From: Hymenobacter roseosalivarius DSM 11622 | GTDB taxonomy: Bacteria > Bacteroidota > Bacteroidia > Cytophagales > Hymenobacteraceae | DNA: 42,053 bases | Reading direction: 5' to 3' | Assembly (NCBI RefSeq): GCF_900176135.1 | Contig: NZ_FWWW01000061.1 | Coordinates: forward strand, 1 to 42,053 | Shown: in pieces, positions 34,725 through 42,019 of the stretch | Layout of the letters: every line of letters starts with the position of its first letter | Position numbering within the stretch: position 1 is the first letter of the stretch | Notes under the pieces: generated by a model | The model's database searches: none | What the model saw: the letters and a program-made list of their open reading frames with translations, nothing else | What the model was told of the DNA's origin: nothing | Translations under genes and position numbers: made by a program

Positions 34725-36103
34725 TTACCTACGTAAAATCAAATACTGATAAGGCTGTAAGGTAAGCTGCGTATTCAGCGCCAGTGGCTGCTGGTTTAAG
34801 GCATTTAGCCAGGCTGAGTTTACCAAGGCAGCGGGCACCTGATAGCTGGTAGTAGCATTGCGAAGATTGACCAGTACTAAGACTTTTTGAGTGTCGAGAG
34901 TTTTCGTGAACGCGCACACATCGTCGCTGCTGTAGGAGGTGAGCGCCCCATTGCGGACAGCGTCGCTGCTGTTGCGAAAGCGGAGGATGCTTCTGTACTC
35001 CTTGGTTACAGCCGGGTTGAGCGACCAGTCAATCGTGCGGCGCGTACCCATAAAAGGCAGCCGGACTGGAAATCCTACCTCTTGCCCATTGTAAATCATA
35101 GGCGTGCCTTTCATGTAAGCAGCCACCACAAATGCGGCCGTTGACCCTTGCTGACCATTGAATAGCTCCAACGGCGTGCCTTCAGAGCTGTTAATATCGT
35201 GGTTGGAGGTGTAGCGCAACATGCGGGCACCAGCCGGAGCATTTGCATAATTCGCCTCGTTGAGATTGTCGAGGAGCTTGACACTTTCGCGTTTGGCAAA
35301 AATCCGGTCTTTCATCGTGGCCAGGAAATCAAACCCATAGCGGAGCTGAAAACCAGCCTGGAAGTAGTAAGTTTTGTCGGAGCCTTCGGCAATGAGCAGC
35401 AGTTTGTGGGTGCTGATAGAACGGAGGCTGCCCACGGCCTCGGTGAGAAACTCATAGGTGGGGCCATCGGCGTAATCAAGGCGGTAGCCGTCAATGTTGG
35501 CCTGAAAAACTCAGTACCGCATGGCCTGAATCATGGCGGCCCGCATGGGCGCGCTCGCGAAGTTGAGCTGGGCTACGTCACTCCAGCCCAGGGGAGGGTT
35601 TTTGATGTTGCCGGCAGCATCCTGCTGGTACCAATCCTTGTGCGCGGTCACCCAGGGGTGGTGCCAGGCGGTGTGGTTGGCTACCCAATGAGTACGACGG
35701 CCATACGGCGAGCATGAGCACCGTCCACAAGCGCCCGCAAATCAGCCAGCGTACCGAGTTCCGGATTTACCGCCATATAGTCCTGTATTGCATAAGGCGA
35801 GTCGAAGGCTTTCAGCTTACCAATAGGATAAATTGGTATCAAATACACCACATTGATACCTAGCGCTTTGATAGAGTCCAGGCGAGCTAATACTCCCTTG
35901 AAATTGCCTTGCGCACTAAACGCCCGCATATTGACCTGATACACCGTGGCATTCGGAGCATCGGGCACTTCCGTGAAGGGCGTACCGTATTGGGCCGGAT
36001 CGGCCGTGGCCGAGGGAACGGTTGGAGTAGAGGGAGAAACTACGGTTACTTTACTGCAGGAAATCAGCAGAACAGACCAGAGTAAAATAGCTATCTTCTT
36101 CAT
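34725..36103 (-). pseudogene. GH13 alpha-amylase lipoprotein, broken
   Basis: It starts as a lipoprotein (MKKIAILLWSVLLISCSKVT, lipobox LLISC), then a GH13 barrel (VYQVNMRAFSAQGNFKGV, LDSIKALGINVVYLIPIYPIG). In the block encoding VVL(D)WVANHT, one base is missing near 35689, which moves the frame to a TAG at 35681-35683. Downstream the tryptophan codon in MRYWVFQANIDGYRLDYADG is TGA (35511-35513). The later pieces LLLIAEG (acid/base E) and TSNHDINS (NHD) are intact. With both lesions repaired, the catalytic D, E and D would be present, so this is a recently inactivated gene. Starch or maltodextrin use is the family role. Confidence 0.9.
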
Positions 36104-36230
36104 GTTTAATCGTCAAGGGTTGCCAATTACAGATGGCAGTAGCGGTAGGTTAGAGTGTGACTCGCAGTTCGTCGGCGTCGAGTGTGGGCATAGACTTGCA
36201 CCAGCATTGAAGCCTGTGATACCACTGATA

Positions 36231-36761
36231 TTAAAGTAAAAAATCCAACGTCAATGTCGGCAGAATCAGCAGGCGTCGGCTCACGGTGGACATTTTATCT
36301 CCCTGGTATTCGGCGCGAAAACCATTGCCCAGGAACACATTGAATCCGGTTCGGAAATGGTTGCTGAACCGAAGATTAGTGCCTAAACCGCCGCCCACGT
36401 TTACATCGTGGATGGTGCCGCTGGTGCCGTATAATTCCCAATGGTACCAGGAATAAATGCCCCCCAGGCCCACTAGCGGCTCAATAAAGGGGTGGTTAGT
36501 GGGAATATAGTACGTCAGCAGGCCAATGCCGGCCCCGCTGTTTTCTCCTGCCCGTCGTCCCTTGTCGAATGACAGGGCACCTACTGCTTTGAAGGCGAAC
36601 TGGTCGCTAAACCTAAGCTCGGTTTGCAAGCCTACGGCCTGGTAGGTGCCTAGCACGCCCAAAGCAACTTTGTAGTCGCGATTGGTAATAGGGTTCGTTG
36701 GCGCTTGCGCAAGGAGGGTGAAGGGTAAGCAGCAAGCAATTAGAAGTAAGCATTTTTTCAC
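36231..36761 (-). CDS. Putative outer-membrane beta-barrel protein
   Basis: A 176-residue exported protein: signal peptide (KKCLLLIACCLPFTLLAQA), then alternating polar and hydrophobic strands typical of a small 8-stranded barrel (VALGVLGTYQAVGLQTELRF, GIGLLTYYIP, VGLGGIYSWYHWEL, LPTLTLDFLL at the end). The function is unknown. The start is probably the GTG at 36761 (MKKC), although a TTG at 36767 is possible. The AT-poor upstream region includes repeat copy 3 at 36833. Confidence 0.7.
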   Translation of the reverse strand: MKKCLLLIACCLPFTLLAQAPTNPITNRDYKVALGVLGTYQAVGLQTELRFSDQFAFKAVGALSFDKGRRAGENSGAGIGLLTYYIPTNHPFIEPLVGLGGIYSWYHWELYGTSGTIHDVNVGGGLGTNLRFSNHFRTGFNVFLGNGFRAEYQGDKMSTVSRRLLILPTLTLDFLL

Positions 36762-36832
36762 AGGCAATGAGAGAAGTAGGAGAGCAGAGAAGGAAATACC
36801 GCCTTATGCTAGGTATGATAATCGCTTTCCTA

Positions 36833-36939
36833 GGCGGTCACTGGTCATGCGCAATGGAGCGAAGCATCTCGTTAACGGTAGCTTGATGACTAATTCCACT
36901 ACCCGAGCGAGATGCTTCGCGCCGCCCTGCATGACCGCC
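36833..36939. repeat. Dispersed inverted-repeat element, copy 3 (complete)
   Basis: This copy has matching ends, GGCGGTCA at 36833-36840 and TGACCGCC at 36932-36939, so its limits are visible. Inner arms GCGAAGCATCTCG (from about 36860) and CGAGATGCTTCGC (from about 36907) pair perfectly. The length is about 107 bp. It is non-coding and lacks an internal gene, so it resembles a MITE or REP-type element. Copies 1 and 2 share the lead and inner arm but have diverged ends. Confidence 0.78.
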
Positions 36940-36990
36940 CAATACAAAACCTGAATACAATAGTAGCTGTTCCATGCTCCATCCCAAAAG

Positions 36991-37968
36991 CTAGAATTGG
37001 AGCAACTGCCCTTGCTCTGGAAAGATGAGTTTCATCTGCAACGAATTCGCTTCGGTGAGCTGCTTTTTGATGGCAGTCTCATTGCCGGCTGTTGGTTTGA
37101 TATGGGTAATGACAACGGGCAGCCCACGTAGCGCGGCCGCGCCGGTTAGCTGACTAAGGGCAGCCATTTCCTGCATGAGCAAGGCCGGGGTAAGGTGCCC
37201 GAACAACTGCGCTGGGGGCTGGACATTGGCGTAGGAAGTTTCGATGAAAATGGCCTTGAGCTGGCCGGCTTTTACCAGTGGCTGAATGGCTTGCCATAAG
37301 TTGCGCAGCTGGGGGGCTTTTTCGATGGCATCGGCGCCGGTGTCGCCGAGGTAGAGCAGGTAGCTATTCTGGCTGCGGATCAGGAAGGCGGCGCTCTGAT
37401 AGGGCTTGCCGTGGCTCAGCACAAACGTCTGGACGCTCAAGACCGTGTTTTCGAGGGCCGTTTCCTGGCCGGGCGTTAGGGGCTGCAGCTGGTATTTGCG
37501 CAGGGCTGGCGGGTTGCCGCTGCTGCCGAAGTTGGGCCAGGTTCGCCAGTTGAAATAATCGTTTTGAATGGTTTTAAGACAGTCACTCAGGCCGTAGATG
37601 CTTTTGGGTGAGTCGTCGGTAGCGTTCAGCAGCAGGCCCGCTACGTGGTCGAGGTGGGCGTGGGAAATGAGATAAGCCTTGATGTTGTTGCGGATTACCT
37701 CGCCCGCCGACCCCGTAAATACCTTACGCGCTACGGCCTTTTCCACGCCACTATACACGCTGCCCGCATCCAGACACACGTAGGAAGTGGAGCCCGACGC
37801 CGCAACCAGATAGGCGGAAAGGTTGCCCTCATCCAGTCCGCCTTTCACGCCCAGCGGCACGACGCTAAAGGCGGGAGAATCTGGGCGCTGCGCGAGGACA
37901 CAATGCCCCACCAGGAGCAGTAAGAGCAGCAAGCACCGTTGGAATAAACGCGTCGTCTCCATACCCAT
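36991..37968 (-). CDS. Class II 3',5'-cyclic-nucleotide phosphodiesterase (metallo-beta-lactamase fold)
   Basis: A 325-residue exported enzyme with a signal peptide (CLLLLLLLVGHCVLAQ). GVKGGLDEGNLSAYLV and ISHAHLDHVAGL (H103, H105, D107, H108), followed by IYGLSDCLKTIQNDYFNWRTWPNF, are the PDEase II (CpdP-type) signature. Further metal ligands appear in YLGDTG and VVITHIKPT. It hydrolyses cAMP or cGMP, probably in the periplasm. I use the ATG at 37968; a second ATG two codons later is equally possible. Other MBL hydrolases share the HxHxDH motif, but the flanking blocks favour PDEase II. Confidence 0.88.
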   Translation of the reverse strand: MGMETTRLFQRCLLLLLLLVGHCVLAQRPDSPAFSVVPLGVKGGLDEGNLSAYLVAASGSTSYVCLDAGSVYSGVEKAVARKVFTGSAGEVIRNNIKAYLISHAHLDHVAGLLLNATDDSPKSIYGLSDCLKTIQNDYFNWRTWPNFGSSGNPPALRKYQLQPLTPGQETALENTVLSVQTFVLSHGKPYQSAAFLIRSQNSYLLYLGDTGADAIEKAPQLRNLWQAIQPLVKAGQLKAIFIETSYANVQPPAQLFGHLTPALLMQEMAALSQLTGAAALRGLPVVITHIKPTAGNETAIKKQLTEANSLQMKLIFPEQGQLLQF

Positions 37969-38011
37969 AAGGTAGCCATAGATTCAGCTTATCAGGCGGC
38001 CATAACCAGAT

Positions 38012-38461
38012 CTATACTTGCTTGAAGCGCCTTGCCCACTCTTCCATCTTCAGCTCGAACCGAACTTCCCCGGAGGCAGTCCGGCCGGCTTCGCGCCAGC
38101 CCGATTTTCGATAGAATCTTTCGGCCCGCGTTCCCGGACTCGTGCTGAGCCAAATGGGATGCTGGGTGTGGCTGAAATACCAGCGTAGCATCAGCGCCTG
38201 TAGCTGCCGGCCGATGCCCTGTTGCTCGTAGTCGGGGTGTACAAAGAGTGCCCAGATGCTATGGTCTTGCAGGTCGGCAATGGCGAACCCCACAATCTGG
38301 TCGTCTGCTTCGCAAACCCAGCCGTTACCCCGCTTGGTCAGGTAATCGATGTTGTCTTGCTCCGTTACCCGATCAGGGTTGGAAAGCTGGTTTTCCCTGA
38401 CCGCCATCCGGACAACCATGTGTTGCGGAATATCAGCCACCTGGGCTTCGCGGTAAAGCAT
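38012..38461 (-). CDS. GNAT-family N-acetyltransferase
   Basis: A 149-residue acetyl-CoA-dependent acetyltransferase. The acetyl-CoA loop is HPDYEQQGIGRQLQAL (Q/RxxGxG/A), followed by IWLSTSPGTRAERFYRKSGWRE, the C-terminal beta6-alpha pattern. GFAIADLQDHSIWALFVHPDY is the central strand. I chose the ATG at 38461 (LYREAQVADIPQ); the alternative at 38482 adds seven residues. It is a single gene 36 bases from the next gene on the same strand. The substrate is unknown. Confidence 0.88.
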   Translation of the reverse strand: MLYREAQVADIPQHMVVRMAVRENQLSNPDRVTEQDNIDYLTKRGNGWVCEADDQIVGFAIADLQDHSIWALFVHPDYEQQGIGRQLQALMLRWYFSHTQHPIWLSTSPGTRAERFYRKSGWREAGRTASGEVRFELKMEEWARRFKQV

Positions 38462-38497
38462 GGCTATAAAGGTGCTTCGCAATGGGTTTTTGGCTAC

Positions 38498-39076
38498 TTA
38501 ACGCGCCGTTCGCTTACCAAACACGTAGCCGAATTTCACATTCAGAGCCGGCACTAATCGCCACGAATAATACACTGGTTTGCGGAAGCTCAAGCCGACG
38601 GCTGATTCAAAGAAAAACTGCCCACCCAGAGCACGGCGTAAGCCCCATTTTGGCGTCACGCTAAGCGCCTGCTCGAAGCGCAGCCGGTCGCTAATGTTAG
38701 AACCAAATGTATAGTCGGCGCTCAGAGCTACGTAGTTAGCCGAGTTATTGGTAGTATTTTTACCCTTGGCAGTCCGCTTTAGAAAGTTGTAGTAGAAGCG
38801 CGGCTCTACGTTCACAACAGGAGCCAGATAGATGTCTATGGTTGTGCCCCAGCCGTCACTGCGGCCCTGGAAATCACTCGCCAGCATAAGTTCGGCCGTC
38901 AGGCTGGTGCGCGGACTCAGAGCCCGTTCGTAGGCATAAGACAATCCTAAAAACGTGAGTTTTGCGCTGTGCATGGTTTCAATCTCGGGGCTGGGTACAG
39001 CAGCTGGTTCCTGCGCCGTTGCCAGTCGCGAAATACAGAGGAAAGCGACAAGCAGTTTAATTTTAGGCAATAACAT
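38498..39076 (-). CDS. Hypothetical outer-membrane protein
   Basis: A 192-residue exported protein with a signal peptide (LLPKIKLLVAFLCISRLATAQ) followed by strand-rich sequence with aromatic girdle residues (FLGLSYAYERALSP, VNVEPRFYYNFLKR, NYVALSADYTFGSN, GLSFRKPVYYSWRL, VKFGYVFGKRTAR). It is probably a small outer-membrane barrel, found often in Cytophagales, of unknown function. I chose the ATG at 39076; a GTG at 39088 is possible. It precedes the GNAT gene with a 36-base gap. Confidence 0.65.
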   Translation of the reverse strand: MLLPKIKLLVAFLCISRLATAQEPAAVPSPEIETMHSAKLTFLGLSYAYERALSPRTSLTAELMLASDFQGRSDGWGTTIDIYLAPVVNVEPRFYYNFLKRTAKGKNTTNNSANYVALSADYTFGSNISDRLRFEQALSVTPKWGLRRALGGQFFFESAVGLSFRKPVYYSWRLVPALNVKFGYVFGKRTAR

Positions 39077-39197
39077 ACCTGTGTACACTGCGAAGGTAGG
39101 ATACTAGAGCGACAGACAAAACGGAAGCGGCTTCGGAAACGGGGTCGCTTTTTTCGTGCGTTCCTTGGAAAGAAAAAAAGATTCTATAAGAAGGCAC

Positions 39198-39225
39198 TTT
39201 TGATTGGCGAACGTTCGTATATTTG
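39198..39225 (+). promoter_or_regulatory. Promoter with palindromic operator candidate
   Basis: TTTTG (39198-39202) and TATATTTG (39218-39225, exact TAnnTTTG) are 15 bases apart, slightly short for the Bacteroidota promoter. A perfect 10-bp palindrome CGAACGTTCG (39208-39217) fills most of the spacer. GGCGAACG is repeated directly after the -7 element (39229 onward). The start codon at 39250 lies 25 bases after the core. The layout suggests repression by a dimeric regulator. Confidence 0.5.
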
Positions 39226-39249
39226 CTGGCGAACGCAAAGAACGCACTC

Positions 39250-39825
39250 ATGATACCGTACGAGACCACTTTTGAGCAAGAGGTTGCGCTTCAATCTTTC
39301 ATTAGTAGCCTAGATACCGAGAAGGGCAAGCTTAATAAGGCGAGCGCCGAACTTGCGCAAACCATTGCCGGTTATAGGCAGGCTAAAAAGCGTTTTCTCG
39401 CCTTGCAAGCTCTTATCCAGAGAATGCAAGGTGGCAACACCGACCCCTCGGCTGAAAGTGACACCGGGGAAACCGGCGGTGCCGAACATGTCGCGAACGC
39501 TAATGCAGCGAATACAACTCCAGCCGTATCGCCTAACGGAGTAGGGTTTCGGGATGAACTTGTAGAAATAGTGAAGTCTGGTGGCTTTATCAAGACAACA
39601 GGAAAAATTCTTGCCTCTATCCGCGAATCCCGTGGCGTTGTGCCAAAGTCCAGTGTAGCGGGTGCATTAAGCGATCTTTCCGAGGGGGGGCCTTTGAAAA
39701 GAGTGCGAAATGTTAAACTGAATACTAGTTATTACGGATTGCCTGAGTGGTTCAACGGAGACATACCAAAGCCCGAACACTTACCCGAACAGCCATTGGA
39801 TAGTATGCCAAGAACGCAGGCGTAG
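39250..39825 (+). CDS. Hypothetical protein with coiled coil and C-terminal helical/winged domain
   Basis: A 191-residue protein. Residues 1-60 form a coiled-coil-like helix (FEQEVALQSFISSLDTEKGK, then AELAQTIAGYRQAKKRFLAL). A Gly/Ala/Asn linker of about 40 residues follows. The end (FRDELVEIVKSGGFIKTTGK, then SSVAGALSDLSEGGPLKRVR and NTSYYGLPEWF) resembles a winged-helix fold. The ATG at 39250 is preferred over a TTG at 39223 that lies on the promoter core. It could be a DNA-binding regulator of the mobile region or an island gene; no family is recognised. It has the palindromic operator candidate directly upstream. Confidence 0.65.
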   Translation: MIPYETTFEQEVALQSFISSLDTEKGKLNKASAELAQTIAGYRQAKKRFLALQALIQRMQGGNTDPSAESDTGETGGAEHVANANAANTTPAVSPNGVGFRDELVEIVKSGGFIKTTGKILASIRESRGVVPKSSVAGALSDLSEGGPLKRVRNVKLNTSYYGLPEWFNGDIPKPEHLPEQPLDSMPRTQA

Positions 39826-39845
39826 CAAGAGTATATACACTAAAA

Positions 39846-39869
39846 CGGCCCCCGTTGTAGCGGGGGCCG
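39846..39869. terminator. GC-rich hairpin after the coiled-coil gene
   Basis: CGGCCCCCG (39846-39854) pairs with CGGGGGCCG (39861-39869) around TTGTAG. The T-run is on the minus strand (TTTTA after the stem), so it is stronger as a minus-strand terminator. On the plus strand it follows the coiled-coil gene by 20 bases. It shares the AAACGGCCCC start with the terminator at 41311. Confidence 0.6.
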
Positions 39870-40157
39870 AATCAGAATAGAGCAGTAATGCTCAATAGTA
39901 CCGTACCGTCCGCTAGGTTGCCGCCTAGGGGGGGGGTCGGTGGGGAAAGCCGTCCGTAAGGCAGCCAACCTCAATTTTACTCCTAAACGCCTACTATGCG
40001 TAAAAGAGAAAAGTACCCCGTAAGACCTCAAAGAGGTAAACGGATTTGTCACATACGCAAGGGCGTATGCCGTATTCCCAACAACCGACCGCGGAAAACA
40101 CGTTAATCGTAGGTCGTTTATTGAATTGGCCGTTCTGTTGACGCAGAACGGCCTTTC
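39870..40157 (+). ncRNA. Candidate non-coding RNA region with own terminator
   Basis: This part of a 419-base stretch without genes (39826-40244) holds several small hairpins: CCTC/GAGG near 40026-40036, and CATACGC (40052-40058) with GCGTATG (40063-40069). It ends with a strong terminator at 40128-40157. No plus-strand gene explains that terminator. A G-tract of nine (39928-39936) lies near the start. I found no exact promoter core, so the transcript start and even its existence are inferred. Confidence 0.25.
40128..40157 (+). terminator. Intrinsic terminator before the transposase gene
   Basis: GGCCGTTCTG (40128-40137) pairs with CAGAACGGCC (40144-40153) around TTGACG and is followed by TTTCTT. 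It shields the transposase gene from upstream transcription. Confidence 0.8.
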
Positions 40158-40186
40158 TTATGCAAATATACAAAATATATTCTCAC

Positions 40187-40207
40187 ATCTGAGTGTTACA
40201 CTCAGAT
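40187..40207. promoter_or_regulatory. Perfect palindrome upstream of the transposase
   Basis: ATCTGAGTG (40187-40195), TTA, CACTCAGAT (40199-40207), followed by TTTTAAG. TATATTTA, a one-mismatch -7 core, starts at 40215, and the ATG lies at 40245. The palindrome therefore covers the likely -33 region and could be an operator that limits transposase expression, or a second terminator. Confidence 0.4.
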
Positions 40208-40244
40208 TTTAAGCGTATATTTACACTAGATAAATGCTATACAT

Positions 40245-41159
40245 ATGCTGCCTTACTTCAAAACCTTACTCGATTTAACGACAACGTTTCCGGACGAGGC
40301 GACTTGTATAACTCACCTTGAGGCTATCTTATGGCCTAATGGCCCGGTGTCACCATTCGATGCGACAGGCAAAGTATACAAGTGCGCTGGACACCGCTAC
40401 AAGTGCAAGAACACAGGGAAGTACTTCAATGTGAAGGTGGGTACCGTATTTGAAGACACGAAAATTCCGCTGGTGAAGTGGTTTATGGCTCTCTATATCT
40501 TCTCGTCGCACAAGAAGGGCATCAGTTCTTATCAGTTAGCTCGTGATATCGGCGTAACGCAAAAGTCTGCTTGGTTCCTGTTGCACCGCTTGCGCTACGC
40601 TTTTCAGCACCCAGCCGCTCCGTTGACTGGCGAAGTAGAACTTGACGAAACCTATGTAGGGGGCAAAGAGGGCAACAAGCACAAGTCGAAGAAAACACCT
40701 GGTACGCAAGGCCGTAGCATAGCCAAGAAAGCGCCGGTCTTTGGTATGTTGCAACGCGACGGACACGTAGTAGCTCAAGTCGTACCCGACGTAACGGCGG
40801 AAACGTTGCTGCCTATCATTGAGGAAGCCATAGAAGCCGGTTCTACACTTAACACCGACGAATACCAGGTGTACCGCAAGGTAGCCGAAGTGTACGTACA
40901 CCGGATAGTACGCCACAGCGCCAAGCAATACGTAGACGGACAGGCGCACACCAACGGCTTAGAAGGCTTTTGGAGCCACTTCAAGCGAATGATTGATGGC
41001 ATCTACCATCACGTGAGCTTAGAACACCTGCAAGCGTATGTCAACGAGTTTTCGCGGCGCTGGAACACGCGCCGGATGCAAACAGGTGAACGTTTTAACC
41101 TGATATTGAGTAATATTACAGGACGGCTTACTTACGCCGTTCTGATTGCTCATGCCTAA
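40245..41159 (+). CDS. IS1595-family transposase
   Basis: A 304-residue DDE transposase. A short N-terminal Zn-ribbon-like segment (YKCAGHRYKCKNTGKYFNVKV) is followed by the helix-turn-helix SSYQLARDIGVTQKSAWFLL. The IS1595/ISXO2 catalytic domain has D134 in GEVELDETYVGG, D205 in LNTDEYQVY and N237 with E240 in AHTNGLEGFWSHFKR. The terminal YHHVSLEHLQAYVNEFSRRWNTR is typical. It is full length and without disruption. No matching terminal inverted repeats could be found by eye near 39900-40240 and 41340-41430, so the limits of the element are unknown. Confidence 0.93.
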   Translation: MLPYFKTLLDLTTTFPDEATCITHLEAILWPNGPVSPFDATGKVYKCAGHRYKCKNTGKYFNVKVGTVFEDTKIPLVKWFMALYIFSSHKKGISSYQLARDIGVTQKSAWFLLHRLRYAFQHPAAPLTGEVELDETYVGGKEGNKHKSKKTPGTQGRSIAKKAPVFGMLQRDGHVVAQVVPDVTAETLLPIIEEAIEAGSTLNTDEYQVYRKVAEVYVHRIVRHSAKQYVDGQAHTNGLEGFWSHFKRMIDGIYHHVSLEHLQAYVNEFSRRWNTRRMQTGERFNLILSNITGRLTYAVLIAHA

Positions 41160-41310
41160 ACCACCGCCCCCACCTGTTGACGAAGATGGCCGTATGTCGC
41201 TAGAAGACTTTAACGCTGGCTTGCGCGTGTTACTCAAGACACCGCCGCCGCCTGTGCAACGCAAGTTTAAGCCGAAGCCTAAAGCAGAGCCACCCAAAGA
41301 GCAGAAATAG
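41152..41310 (+). CDS. Small proline-rich protein overlapping the transposase end
   Basis: A 52-residue frame: ATG at 41152 overlaps the transposase stop (41157-41159) by eight bases in another frame, implying translational coupling. It starts PKPPPPPVDEDGRMSLEDFN and ends with a basic proline-rich tail (FKPKPKAEPPKEQK). A perfect terminator begins one base after its stop, which supports it as the true last gene of the element. The function is unknown; an accessory factor for the transposase is an inference. Confidence 0.6.
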   Translation: MPKPPPPPVDEDGRMSLEDFNAGLRVLLKTPPPPVQRKFKPKPKAEPPKEQK

Positions 41311-41341
41311 AAACGGCCCCTCATGCGAGGGGCCGTTTTTT
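41311..41341 (+). terminator. Strong intrinsic terminator after the IS genes
   Basis: AAACGGCCCCTC pairs perfectly with GAGGGGCCGTTT, followed by T's (total six or seven). It begins one base after the small proline-rich frame ends. Confidence 0.92.
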
Positions 41342-41438
41342 GTAGGAGCAAGCCTAAGCCTTAGAGTAACAAGAGCTGGATATTCGCCGTTTGTTGGTTA
41401 TACTCGCATCTTTAACACCCCACCAAACGCCATGTACC

Positions 41439-41720
41439 ATGTCTGAGCCTGTCCTGAAACTTACCGGCCTTATCTACAAGGGCGATTCTCCCGGCGTTTT
41501 CGTCGGCTGCATCAAGGAAATGCGAGGAGTCGTTGTGCAAGGCAATAGCGAAGATGCTGTATACCGGGATTTGGTGGAAGGCGCGAAGTTTTTGGTTGAG
41601 TTCAAACATGAAGAAGCCTTACAGTTATTACGCGAACAGATCAATGCGGAGTATGTGACTGATGAGGAAATTGATTTCTCCCTAAGCCGTGAAGTAATTC
41701 GCGAAGTCAGTGCTGAATGA
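41439..41720 (+). CDS. HicB-like antitoxin-type protein
   Basis: A 93-residue protein with the HicB fold pattern: LTGLIYKGDSPGVFVGCIKE as first strands, GVVVQGNSEDAVYRDLVEGAKFLVEF as the helix and GNS turn. No C-terminal RHH or HTH domain is visible; a short acidic tail ends the protein (YVTDEEIDFSLSREV). I use the ATG at 41439; an upstream TTG would add 16 unlike residues. The next gene overlaps it by ATGA. HicA toxins normally lie next to HicB, but the neighbour does not look like HicA. Confidence 0.7.
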   Translation: MSEPVLKLTGLIYKGDSPGVFVGCIKEMRGVVVQGNSEDAVYRDLVEGAKFLVEFKHEEALQLLREQINAEYVTDEEIDFSLSREVIREVSAE

Positions 41721-41965
41721 AGACAGCCGACTTTCACTTTTATCTGCACTGCTGCAACTGCGAATTGATTCAGCAGTCCCACCTGTTTTGGGTGTGGAAA
41801 TCCGATATTGGGGGCATTACCCGTATCCAGCGCAAAGAGAAATACCTGGAGCGTCAAGCTGTCTTCTTGCACTGCATGGATTTAGGCATTGATATGCCTG
41901 AAAAATTCGCTACCTATCAGCAAGACGCTGAAAGGGCATTACCTGACCGCAGGTTTAAGGCATAG
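41717..41965 (+). CDS. Unknown 82-residue protein coupled to the HicB-like gene
   Basis: Its ATG overlaps the HicB-like stop (ATGA, 41717-41720), so the two are translated together. It starts KTADFHFYLHCCNCELIQQS and continues LFWVWKSDIGGITRIQRKEK, then ERQAVFLHCMDLGIDMPEKF. It has CC..C and HC cysteine/histidine clusters that might bind metal. No HicA (dsRBD-like) motif with the conserved histidine is visible. It may be a new toxin, a target or just a partner protein. A hairpin at 41990-42019 closes the pair. Confidence 0.6.
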   Translation: MKTADFHFYLHCCNCELIQQSHLFWVWKSDIGGITRIQRKEKYLERQAVFLHCMDLGIDMPEKFATYQQDAERALPDRRFKA

Positions 41966-41989
41966 CTTTCTGTGATTAGCCGACCACGA

Positions 41990-42019
41990 AATAGGGCTAC
42001 CGTATTCGGTAGCCCTATT
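41990..42019. terminator. Perfect 13-bp hairpin after the HicB pair
   Basis: AATAGGGCTACCG (41990-42002) pairs perfectly with 42007-42019 around TATT. The A/T ends serve as A-run and T-run for weak bidirectional termination. Confidence 0.7.

Larger units (their letters stand above)
40245..41341 (+). mobile_element. IS1595-type insertion element core
   Basis: It includes the transposase, the overlapping 52-residue frame and the terminator at 41311-41341. The ends are not defined because I could not identify terminal inverted repeats or a target duplication; the true element may extend on both sides. Confidence 0.55.

Noticed and set aside
39900..41430. Terminal inverted repeats of the IS1595 element
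   Set aside because: No matching pair longer than about six bases was found by eye, so element ends are left undefined.
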